In this document: piece by piece, positions 57,496 through 64,000 of the stretch
Layout: every line of letters begins with the position of its first letter
How positions within the stretch are numbered: the first letter of the stretch is position 1
NCBI GenBank assembly: GCA_050247515.1
Contig: JBFWUB010000001.1
Location: forward strand, 1 to 64,000
DNA: 64,000 nucleotides
Reading direction: 5' to 3'
Origin: RAM1 sp050247515
GTDB taxonomy: Bacteria > Pseudomonadota > Gammaproteobacteria > Burkholderiales > Burkholderiaceae_C
The notes under the pieces: generated by a model
Database searches by the model: none
Told to the model about the DNA's origin: nothing
The model's input: the letters and a program-made list of their open reading frames with translations, nothing else
Made by a program: the position numbers and the translations under genes

Positions 57496-58656
57496 CTATT
57501 CGGGTACGTACCCGAACACGCCACCGTTGCGCGTCACCACGACCAGCGTGCCCCCTGCCAGCGCAGGCGCGGCGGCGACGGCGGAGCCGTCCGTGGTCAG
57601 ACGGTTCAGCGGCGTGCCGTCCTCGCGCGACAGCAGATGCACCAGTCCCGTGCTGTCGCCGATGACCACCGAGCGCCCCAGCGCCAGCGGCGAAGTCAGC
57701 GTGCGGTATTGCAGGCGGTCCGAGGACCAGGCTCGTTCACCATCGGTACGGCGCCAGGCAACCACCTTGCCATCGGACTCGGTGCCGTACACGTGGCGGT
57801 CATCGCCATGAACGCCTACAGCGGCATTGGCCGGCTTGGTCCACAGCACCGCGCCGCGGGCTGTGTTGACGCAGCCCACGCTGGCCTGGAATGCGCGAAC
57901 GCAGACGGAGTCGCCCACGCGTGACACGCCCGCCACCAGATCCACAAGCCTTTCAATGTCGTTGGTGCCGCGGGGTGTGGCAATGGGTGCATCCCAGCGT
58001 GTGCTGCCGTTGATCGGGTTCATGCCAACCAGGCGCCCGGCCTGCCCCACCACGAGCGTGTCACCCACAGCCAGTATCACACCGGCCTGACGCAGGATCA
58101 GCGCTTCGCCAGGGCGTTGCTGGGTCCACAGGCGGCGGCCGGTCTGACCGTCAAAAGCCGTGACGGACCGGTCGGCCGCCAGCACAAAAACGCGGGCGCC
58201 AGCCACCAGCGGTGCGGCATAAACCTGCGCGGGCAGCTTCTGGCGCCACAACACCTTGCCGTCGGTCATGGCAACCACGTCGTTGGCCGTGGTAACAACC
58301 GCGGCAAGCTTGCCATCGCTGCCCACACCCGCTGAAAGCGGCGCGGCGGCGCTGGCGCGCCAGATGTCCCGGCCCGTCGCTGCGTCCAGCAGCGCCACGG
58401 TGCCATCGCCCGCAGCCACGGCCAGCGTGCCACCGGTGGCCTGCACCTGCAACGGGAATGTCACTTCGCCCACCCGGGCAGTCCAGGCCTGGCGCACCCC
58501 GATCAAGGCGGCACTGGGCGCGAGCTCCGCGGGTTTAGGCCGCTCGGGCTTGCTGGAGCAGGAAGCCAGCAACACAACCAGCGTCAGGGCGGCCAAGGCC
58601 CGACCCGTGCGCCCGAAAGCGCCCTTGGATGACAGGAAGGGGTTGGCGATGGTCAC
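57496..58656 (-). CDS. bamB: BamB, outer membrane protein assembly lipoprotein
   Basis: A 386-residue lipoprotein of the BAM complex. Signal peptide with lipobox LLASC (about 29-33), then an eight-bladed beta-propeller of PQQ-like repeats (DAATGRDIWRASAAAPL, TAFDGQTGRRLWTQQRPGE, MNPINGSTRWD, CVNTARGAVLWTKP). GTG start at 58656 overlapping the previous stop (GTGA). The order yfgM-bamB-der is conserved in beta- and gammaproteobacteria. Confidence 0.95.
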   Translation of the reverse strand: MTIANPFLSSKGAFGRTGRALAALTLVVLLASCSSKPERPKPAELAPSAALIGVRQAWTARVGEVTFPLQVQATGGTLAVAAGDGTVALLDAATGRDIWRASAAAPLSAGVGSDGKLAAVVTTANDVVAMTDGKVLWRQKLPAQVYAAPLVAGARVFVLAADRSVTAFDGQTGRRLWTQQRPGEALILRQAGVILAVGDTLVVGQAGRLVGMNPINGSTRWDAPIATPRGTNDIERLVDLVAGVSRVGDSVCVRAFQASVGCVNTARGAVLWTKPANAAVGVHGDDRHVYGTESDGKVVAWRRTDGERAWSSDRLQYRTLTSPLALGRSVVIGDSTGLVHLLSREDGTPLNRLTTDGSAVAAAPALAGGTLVVVTRNGGVFGYVPE

Positions 58657-59339
58657 GACTTGGCTCCTGCATCGGCGGCCGACGTGGCCTTTGGCGGCTG
58701 GGGATCCACGCCGAGCGAGTTGAGTTTGACCTCTACAAGGCGGCGGTATTCCGTGCGCTCGTCCAGCCCCTTGAAAGCAAGAGCGAAGGCTTCGCGCGCC
58801 TCGGCCTTCTTGCCTTGCAGCAGGTAGATGTCGCCGCGGCGATCTGCCACGAGCGGCTCGAATTCAGGCGGAAACGTGGCCGAAAGCTGCTTGAGTGCGT
58901 CGTCATAGGCCTTTGTTTCGACGAGCACGCTGGCCAGACGAAGCCGGGCCAGCGACTGGTAGCCAGGGTCGCGTGACTTGTCCGCCACCCAGTTCAATGC
59001 CGCCTTGGCGCCATCCATGTTGCCCTTTTCGAAAAGCGTCTTGGCCACCAGAAGACCCGCCTGTTGCGCAAACACCGTGCCGCCAAACTTGTCCTTCATG
59101 TCGGCAAAGCTGCGGTCCAGCCGCGCGGCATCGCCCGTCTGGGCCGCGCGGTTGACCTCTTCGTACAGCGCAGACGCCTGCACGCTCTGCGTGCGCTGCC
59201 AGTACTGCCAGCCGTTCCAGGCGGCCACGGAACCAAATACCGCGATCAGTACCCAGGTGATCAGGTTGCCGTACTGGTTCCAGAAATGCTTGAGCTGGTC
59301 AAGCTGCTCCTGTTCTTCGAGGTCGAGGTGTTTTGCCAT
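58653..59339 (-). CDS. yfgM: YfgM-like TPR membrane protein
   Basis: A 228-residue inner-membrane protein: short cytoplasmic N-terminus (MAKHLDLEEQEQLDQLKHFWNQYG), one membrane helix (about 25-43), and a periplasmic TPR domain (EVNRAAQTGDAARLDRSFADMKDKF; YLLQGKKAEAREAFALAFKGL). E. coli YfgM works at the SecYEG translocon with the chaperone PpiD. It sits 12 bases behind hisS. Confidence 0.92.
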   Translation of the reverse strand: MAKHLDLEEQEQLDQLKHFWNQYGNLITWVLIAVFGSVAAWNGWQYWQRTQSVQASALYEEVNRAAQTGDAARLDRSFADMKDKFGGTVFAQQAGLLVAKTLFEKGNMDGAKAALNWVADKSRDPGYQSLARLRLASVLVETKAYDDALKQLSATFPPEFEPLVADRRGDIYLLQGKKAEAREAFALAFKGLDERTEYRRLVEVKLNSLGVDPQPPKATSAADAGAKS

Positions 59340-59351
59340 GAGGTGTCTGTA

Positions 59352-60677
59352 TCAAACCGTGGATTGTAGAGAGGCGGCCCAGGCCGCGGCTTCGGCCAGC
59401 GGCCGCTGAACCTGCGCGCCGGTGCCGTCGCGCAAAGCCTTGACTGTCACCATGCCCTGCTCCAGTTCGTCACCACCGAAGACCAGTGCATGCCGGGCAC
59501 CGCTTGCATCCGCCTTCTTGAACTGGGATTTCATGCTGCCCGACCCGTCGGCGCCGCCGGCGTGCTGCTGCACGCGCACACCCTGCTGGCGCAGCACCTC
59601 CAGCACCGGCATGACCTGGGCCAGCGGGGTACCCGGCGGCACGATTGCGTAGGCATCTGGCGACGCGTCGGGCACCGGCAGGCCCAGCGCCTGGATCAGC
59701 AGCAGCAGCCGCTCGATGCCCAGGCCGAAACCCACCGCCGGTGCGCTCTTGCCGCCGAGCTGTTCGATGAGGCCGTCGTAGCGCCCGCCCCCGCACACCG
59801 TGCCCTGCGAGCCAAGCTGGTCGGTCACCCACTCGAACACGGTGAGGTTGTAGTAGTCCATGCCGCGCACCAGGCGCGGATTGACTCGGTACGCCAGGCC
59901 CACGGCATCCAGCACCGCGCGTACCGCATCGAAATGCGCCAGCGACTCGGCACCGAGAAACGCCATGAGCTTGGGCGCAGCCTCGACCAGCGCCTGCATG
60001 GCGGGGTTCTTGCTGTCCAGGATGCGCAACGGGTTGCTGTGCAGGCGGCGCCTGGCGTCCTCGTCCAGTTGGGCGGCGTTCTGCTCGAAATACGCCACCA
60101 GGGCGTCACGGTGGGCGCGCCGCTCGGCGGGCTGGCCCAGGCTGTTGATTTCCAGGCGCACATGCTCGCCTTCGATGAGGCCCAGCTCGCGCCACAGCGC
60201 GCGGGCGATGAGGATCATCTCGGCATCCACGTCGGGCCCGGCCAGCCCCAACGCCTCGACGTCAAGCTGGTGAAACTGGCGGTAGCGGCCCTTTTGCGGG
60301 CGTTCGTGGCGGAACATCGGCCCCACGGTCCAGACGCGCAGCGGACCGTTGTACAGGGCGTTGTGCTCGATCATGGCGCGCACGATGCCGGCGGTGGCTT
60401 CGGGCCGCAGCGTCAGCCTGTCGCCGTTCATCGAGTCGGTAAAGGAGTACATCTCCTTTTCGACGATGTCGGTCACCTCGCCCAGGCCGCGCACAAACAA
60501 GGCGGTGGGCTCGACGATGGGCGTCAGCAGGTACTGGTATCCATAGCGGCCCAGCACCCGGCGCACGGCGGCTTCAAACCACTGCCACAGCGCGGAATCC
60601 GGCAGCTTTTCCGTGCGCGGCACGCCGGGCGGCAATATGTCGTTCATGCCTTTGACGGCACTCAGTTTGTCGGCCAT
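59352..60677 (-). CDS. hisS: Histidyl-tRNA synthetase
   Basis: A 441-residue class IIa synthetase. Motif 2 (FRHERPQKGRYRQFHQLDVEALG, about 116-138), the histidine-binding loops LVRGMDYYNLTVFEW (about 265-279) and GGGRYDGLIEQLGG (about 289-302), motif 3 GFGLGIERLL, and a C-terminal anticodon-binding domain. ATG at 60677. Placed between ispG (11 bases) and yfgM, in the conserved order. Confidence 0.97.
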   Translation of the reverse strand: MADKLSAVKGMNDILPPGVPRTEKLPDSALWQWFEAAVRRVLGRYGYQYLLTPIVEPTALFVRGLGEVTDIVEKEMYSFTDSMNGDRLTLRPEATAGIVRAMIEHNALYNGPLRVWTVGPMFRHERPQKGRYRQFHQLDVEALGLAGPDVDAEMILIARALWRELGLIEGEHVRLEINSLGQPAERRAHRDALVAYFEQNAAQLDEDARRRLHSNPLRILDSKNPAMQALVEAAPKLMAFLGAESLAHFDAVRAVLDAVGLAYRVNPRLVRGMDYYNLTVFEWVTDQLGSQGTVCGGGRYDGLIEQLGGKSAPAVGFGLGIERLLLLIQALGLPVPDASPDAYAIVPPGTPLAQVMPVLEVLRQQGVRVQQHAGGADGSGSMKSQFKKADASGARHALVFGGDELEQGMVTVKALRDGTGAQVQRPLAEAAAWAASLQSTV

Positions 60678-60688
60678 GGGGTCAGGTC

Positions 60689-61966
60689 TCAGGCGCCTTC
60701 GGTCACGGGCGCGTGACCGAAACGCTTTTCAATGTAGTTTTCAACCAGCTGGTGAAATTCGTTGGCGATGTTGTCGCCTCGCAGCGTGAGTGCCTTTTCG
60801 CCGTCGATGTACACCGGGGCCGCGGGTGCCTCACCCGTGCCCGGCAGGCTGATGCCGATGTCTGCATGCTTGCTTTCACCGGGCCCGTTGACGATGCAGC
60901 CCATCACGGCGACTTTCATCTTTTCCACGCCCGGGTATTTCTTCCGCCATACCGGCATCTGGGCGCGCAGGTAATCGTCAATCTGCTTGGCCAGCTCCTG
61001 GAAGGTGGTGCTGGTGGTACGGCCACAGCCCGGGCAGGCCGTCACGCTGGGCACGAAGCTGCGCAGGCCCAAGGCCTGCAGGATTTCCGACGCAATCACC
61101 ACTTCCTGGGTGCGGGCTTCACCCGGCTGCGGCGTAAGCGACACGCGGATGGTGTCGCCAATGCCTTCTTGCAGCAGGATGGATAGCGCCGTGGCAGACG
61201 CCACCGTGCCCTTGGTGCCCATGCCCGCTTCGGTCAGGCCCAGGTGCAGCGCGTAGTCGCAACGGCGTGCCAGCTCGCGGTAAACGGAGATCAGGTCCTG
61301 CACGCCGCTGACCTTGCAGCTCAGGATGATCTGGTTGCCGTCCATGCCCATTTCCTCGGCACGGCGGGCGGAATCGATGGCCGACGTGACCAGCGCCTCG
61401 TACATGACCGACTTGGCGTCCCAAGGCGTGGCACGGCGGCTGTTTTCATCCATCAGACTGGCCAGCAGTTCCTGGTCCAGGCTACCCCAGTTGACACCGA
61501 TGCGTACCGGCTTGCTCCAGCGCATGGCGGCCTCGATCATCTGGCCGAACTGGCGGTCGTGCTTGTCGCCCTTGCCCACGTTGCCGGGGTTGATGCGGTA
61601 CTTGGACAGCGCCTCGGCACAGGCCGGGTAGTCCGTCAGCAGCCGGTGGCCGTTGTAGTGGAAATCGCCGATCAGGGGCACATCAATGCCCATGCGGTCG
61701 AGCTGTTCGCGGATATAGGGCACCTGCTGCGCAGCCTCGGGCGTATTCACGGTAATACGCACCATTTCGGAGCCGGCGATGGCAAGTTCCTTGACCTGGA
61801 TGGCCGTTGCGATGGCATCCACCGTGTCGGTGTTGGTCATCGATTGCACCCGAACCGGGGCGTTTCCGCCCACGGTAACGATGCGCGATCCCCAAACGGT
61901 TTTCGACTGGCGCGAGCGGCGCGCCTTGGGCGCCGCAGGTTCAATGGGCAGGCACGGCTGCATCAT
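60689..61966 (-). CDS. ispG: 4-hydroxy-3-methylbut-2-enyl diphosphate synthase (IspG/GcpE)
   Basis: A 425-residue iron-sulfur enzyme of the MEP isoprenoid pathway. The 4Fe-4S ligands are in SVTACPGCGRTTSTTF (C-x2-C, about residue 315) and MGCIVNGPGESKHADIGISLPG (about residue 354). An N-terminal TIM barrel starts TVWGSRIVTVGGNAPVRVQSMTNTDT. Its ATG at 61966 overlaps the rodZ stop (ATGA), so they are coupled. Confidence 0.97.
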   Translation of the reverse strand: MMQPCLPIEPAAPKARRSRQSKTVWGSRIVTVGGNAPVRVQSMTNTDTVDAIATAIQVKELAIAGSEMVRITVNTPEAAQQVPYIREQLDRMGIDVPLIGDFHYNGHRLLTDYPACAEALSKYRINPGNVGKGDKHDRQFGQMIEAAMRWSKPVRIGVNWGSLDQELLASLMDENSRRATPWDAKSVMYEALVTSAIDSARRAEEMGMDGNQIILSCKVSGVQDLISVYRELARRCDYALHLGLTEAGMGTKGTVASATALSILLQEGIGDTIRVSLTPQPGEARTQEVVIASEILQALGLRSFVPSVTACPGCGRTTSTTFQELAKQIDDYLRAQMPVWRKKYPGVEKMKVAVMGCIVNGPGESKHADIGISLPGTGEAPAAPVYIDGEKALTLRGDNIANEFHQLVENYIEKRFGHAPVTEGA

Positions 61967-62928
61967 TTCACCTCGAACCGGGCTACGTTGTCCTTGGCGA
62001 TGGTGCCCAGGTCAAACGGGCGCCCACGCACCTCGACGCGCGTGGCATTGGCCCGGCCGATCACCACCGACAGCGGCAAGGCGCCGCTGGCGCCCACCAC
62101 TTCGCCAGCGGCCAGGGTCTTGCGCACGGCGATCACGCCCTTGGCATCCGTCACTTCCACCCAGGACTCGCCTTGGGTCTTGAAGACGACGATGCCGGTG
62201 GTTGGCAATGGCGGTGCGGTGACCACGGCCGTCGGGCTGACCACCGTGGGCGTGGACACGGCAACCGAGAAAGTGGGCGACACCGCGGGCGCCGGCGTGG
62301 CGCCAGGCGCGGAAACGACCACCGTGGGCTGGGCCGCCGGCGGTGGTGTCGGCGTTGGCGCGGTTGACGCCGGCACAGCGGGCGCCGGGTCCGGCGAGGC
62401 CGCCGGGCTGACCGGCACGGCGACCGCCGCGCCTGCCGCTTCCGGCTTGAGCGTTGCCGCAGCATCGTCTTGCCGTGCCGATGGCAGGAAAATCAGTACC
62501 AGGGCCGCCAGCAGCAACGCGAACACCGCCAGAAACACTGGCTTGGACAACTGGTCAACCCATGAAGGGCCCCGGCCGTCGCTGGGCGCACGGAATGGCG
62601 TGTTGATTCCGCCGGCATCTCGCACCAGGCGGGGCGCTGCGGTCTGCGGCAGACGGTCCAGCACCGGCGCCGGGTCCATTTTCAGCGTGCGGCATACGCT
62701 GGACGCCAATGCCCGGACAAACACGGCGTCCGGCAACAGGTCGAGCCGATCCGCCTCCAGTGCCTCCAGCTTGCGCACCGGCACCTTGAGCGACACCGCC
62801 AGCGCGGCGATGTGCAAGCCTGCCGCTTCGCGCGCCTCCCGCAACAAGGTACCCGCAGTCGGGCCGGCCGGTACTGAGGCATCCTGCCCGGCGTCCTGCG
62901 TGTCAGCGTGCTGCTGCGAATCACTCAT
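61963..62928 (-). CDS. rodZ: RodZ-like protein (HTH, one membrane helix, DUF4115)
   Basis: A 321-residue cell-shape protein: N-terminal helix-turn-helix (GTLLREAREAAGLHIAALAVSLKVPVRKLEALEADRLDLLPDAVFVRALASSVCRTL, about 26-83), which binds MreB; a membrane helix (VFLAVFALLLAALVLIFLP, about 128-146); a long Pro/Ala/Thr linker; and a C-terminal DUF4115 domain (GESWVEVTDAKGVIAVRKTLAAGEVV). ATG at 62928, overlapping pilW by 8 bases. Confidence 0.9.
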   Translation of the reverse strand: MSDSQQHADTQDAGQDASVPAGPTAGTLLREAREAAGLHIAALAVSLKVPVRKLEALEADRLDLLPDAVFVRALASSVCRTLKMDPAPVLDRLPQTAAPRLVRDAGGINTPFRAPSDGRGPSWVDQLSKPVFLAVFALLLAALVLIFLPSARQDDAAATLKPEAAGAAVAVPVSPAASPDPAPAVPASTAPTPTPPPAAQPTVVVSAPGATPAPAVSPTFSVAVSTPTVVSPTAVVTAPPLPTTGIVVFKTQGESWVEVTDAKGVIAVRKTLAAGEVVGASGALPLSVVIGRANATRVEVRGRPFDLGTIAKDNVARFEVK

Positions 62929-63751
62929 CAAAGGCCCCCCGTGTATATGCCGCGGTTTCCCTGGATTGCGGGAACCGCTTCTTGAGCTGGTCACCCAGTT
63001 GCTCCATGGCCACCCTGTCGTTCATGCGCCGCTCAACCTTCACGCCCAGCCACAAGGTTTCAGCGTTGGCCAGCTCGCTGTTGTTCAGGCGCCGGATGTA
63101 GAACTGGGCCCGCGCAAAATCACCCCTCTGGAACAACAGGTTGGCCAGGTTGTAGCCCGTCACCGGGTTGCCGGCATCCAGCTCATAGGCCCGCGCCAGG
63201 CTCTTCTCGGCTTCAACGCGCTGGCCTCCCCGAACCTGGCACACACCCAGCGCCATGAGTGTCTTGGCGCGGCCCGTGTACAGCGGGTTGGCCATCGCCT
63301 GCTCGAACTCGCGGTATGACTCAGGAAAGCGCCCCTGCTGGCACAAAAGCCAGCCGAAGTTGTGGTGGGAATTCGCATCGCGCGGGTTCAGCGCTATGGC
63401 ACGCCGAAAGCTGTCTTCGGCCTGGCGCATGTCGTTCAGCCGCATGTAGATCAGCCCACGCAGGTTGTAGGCGTCCGGGAAGTTCGGGTCGGCGTTGATG
63501 ACCTGCTTGAGTTCATCGAGCGCGACATTGGTCTGTCCCTGCTCGAAATAGCCAACGGCCAGTTCCATCCGGATGCGCGCACGCTTGCGGCTTTCGGGTT
63601 CGTCGGATTCAGTCAGGATGTCATTGCGGACGCCGGCCGGCTCGCGGCCCGCGTTGCCGGCGCAGCCCGCCACCGCCGCGCCCAGCAGCAAGAACGCCCA
63701 GAGCAGCCGCCTGCCGGCAGCCGCGCATCCACCCAACGCAAATGCTTTCAT
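62921..63751 (-). CDS. pilW: PilW/PilF type IV pilus biogenesis TPR lipoprotein
   Basis: A 276-residue lipoprotein with lipobox (LLLGAAVAGC, ending near residue 30) and TPR repeats from about residue 58: RIRMELAVGYFEQGQTNVALDELKQVI, PDAYNLRGLIYMRLNDMRQAEDSFRRAIAL, NSHHNFGWLLCQQGRFPESYREFEQAM. PilF/PilW helps the secretin PilQ assemble in the outer membrane. The ATG overlaps the rlmN stop (ATGA). Confidence 0.93.
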   Translation of the reverse strand: MKAFALGGCAAAGRRLLWAFLLLGAAVAGCAGNAGREPAGVRNDILTESDEPESRKRARIRMELAVGYFEQGQTNVALDELKQVINADPNFPDAYNLRGLIYMRLNDMRQAEDSFRRAIALNPRDANSHHNFGWLLCQQGRFPESYREFEQAMANPLYTGRAKTLMALGVCQVRGGQRVEAEKSLARAYELDAGNPVTGYNLANLLFQRGDFARAQFYIRRLNNSELANAETLWLGVKVERRMNDRVAMEQLGDQLKKRFPQSRETAAYTRGAFDE

Positions 63752-64000
63752 GGTCTCAGGGTCTCCTTGGACTCGCCGGGCCCGGACTTGGCGGGCATCA
63801 GCATCACCGTGCGTTGCTGGGCGATGCGTTCGCCCACGCGGGTCCGGTCCCTGACGTCGCCAGCGAGCTGGCCACAGGCTGCATCAATGTCGTCCCCACG
63901 TGTTTTGCGCACGGTGGTGACGATACCAGCATCACTGAGGATTTTTGCAAAAGCCTGCACCTGGCTGTGGGGTGAACGCAGCAGGCCGGACGCAGGAAAC
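63748..64000 (-). CDS. rlmN: Dual-specificity RNA methyltransferase RlmN, C-terminal part
   Basis: The last 83 residues of a gene that runs off the right edge. The segment with AKILSDAGIVTTVRKTRGDD followed by IDAACGQLAGDVRDRTR is the RlmN C-terminus, holding the resolving Cys of the C-x-x... methyl-transfer mechanism (in AACGQLAGD). RlmN makes m2A at 23S position 2503 and in tRNAs. Its start and the radical SAM cluster motif are outside the window. Confidence 0.95.
   Translation of the reverse strand, partial: FPASGLLRSPHSQVQAFAKILSDAGIVTTVRKTRGDDIDAACGQLAGDVRDRTRVGERIAQQRTVMLMPAKSGPGESKETLRP

Noticed and set aside
61244..63319. Plus-strand open frame (691 codons)
   Set aside because: Antisense to ispG, rodZ and pilW; its Thr/Gly/Ala-rich part mirrors the Pro/Ala linker of RodZ.
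1..64000. tRNA, rRNA, CRISPR or prophage
   Set aside because: Intergenic gaps are short and I saw no cloverleaf with a conserved T-loop, no regularly spaced direct repeats and no phage structural or integrase genes. A covariance-model scan would be decisive.

Overview
The window is high-GC DNA with tightly packed genes, many four-base start/stop overlaps and frequent GTG/TTG starts. Gene order and gene content point to a betaproteobacterium of the order Burkholderiales, most likely family Comamonadaceae. The strongest clues are the chain rlmN-pilW-rodZ-ispG-hisS-yfgM-bamB-der-hfq-hflX-hflK-hflC-DUF2065-hisZ-purA-hpt, a Bug-type solute receptor, a PobR/PobA pair and a hairpin-rich intergenic repeat of the kind I associate with this family. 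The genus cannot be fixed from the sequence alone. I see no tRNA, rRNA, CRISPR array or prophage. The only mobile DNA is the right end of an IS3-family element at the left edge.

Layout. 1-126: IS3 end. 0.2-4.9 kb: a lipoprotein, the 4-hydroxybenzoate unit (IclR regulator, pobA), a short CaiB-like CoA-transferase, and small proteins. 4.9-9.4 kb: YgiQ radical SAM protein, a CesT-like chaperone and a Bug receptor. 8.9-12.2 kb: a divergent MarR-controlled unit (MarR, DUF2783, MhpA-like flavin hydroxylase; crotonase) with two matching palindromic operators between the divergent genes. 12.2-12.9 kb: a ribH2-type lumazine synthase behind an FMN riboswitch. 13-18.3 kb: a DUF924 protein, a LysR/SDR divergent pair, a glycine-zipper/DUF2383 fusion and an exeA-gspB pair without the rest of a type II secretion system. 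18.4-24.4 kb: an S9 peptidase, a DUF2784 protein, and a five-gene unit of two c-type cytochromes, a b561-like cytochrome and a two-component system. 24.4-30 kb: a gene-poor stretch, a flavoprotein divergent from an AllA-like lyase, a secreted beta-propeller-like protein, a peroxiredoxin-like protein and a CtpA-type protease. 30-35.6 kb: a fatty acid oxidation cluster. 35.7-38.8 kb: a MarR-GNAT fusion, an EamA exporter and a split chromate transporter.

38.8-44.9 kb is the most unusual part. It holds a 701-residue zinc-ribbon membrane protein, rlmB on the other strand, a membrane protein with a periplasmic haem-binding domain and a HAMP linker but no output domain, and directly behind it a Ser/Thr kinase fused to a nucleotide-cyclase-like domain and two copies of a small C-terminal domain. 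The last two genes look like one signalling unit: a periplasmic haem/redox sensor feeding a cytoplasmic kinase-cyclase. 45-48.9 kb: a YbbA-like ATPase sharing start-codon bases with tesA, selU, a small Lys-rich protein and a cystathionine lyase. 48.9-64 kb: two housekeeping operons on the minus strand (hfq to hpt, and rlmN to der), which run off the right edge inside rlmN.

Overall this is core chromosome interleaved with catabolic and regulatory accessory genes (aromatic acids, fatty acids, redox sensing), not a mobile island.
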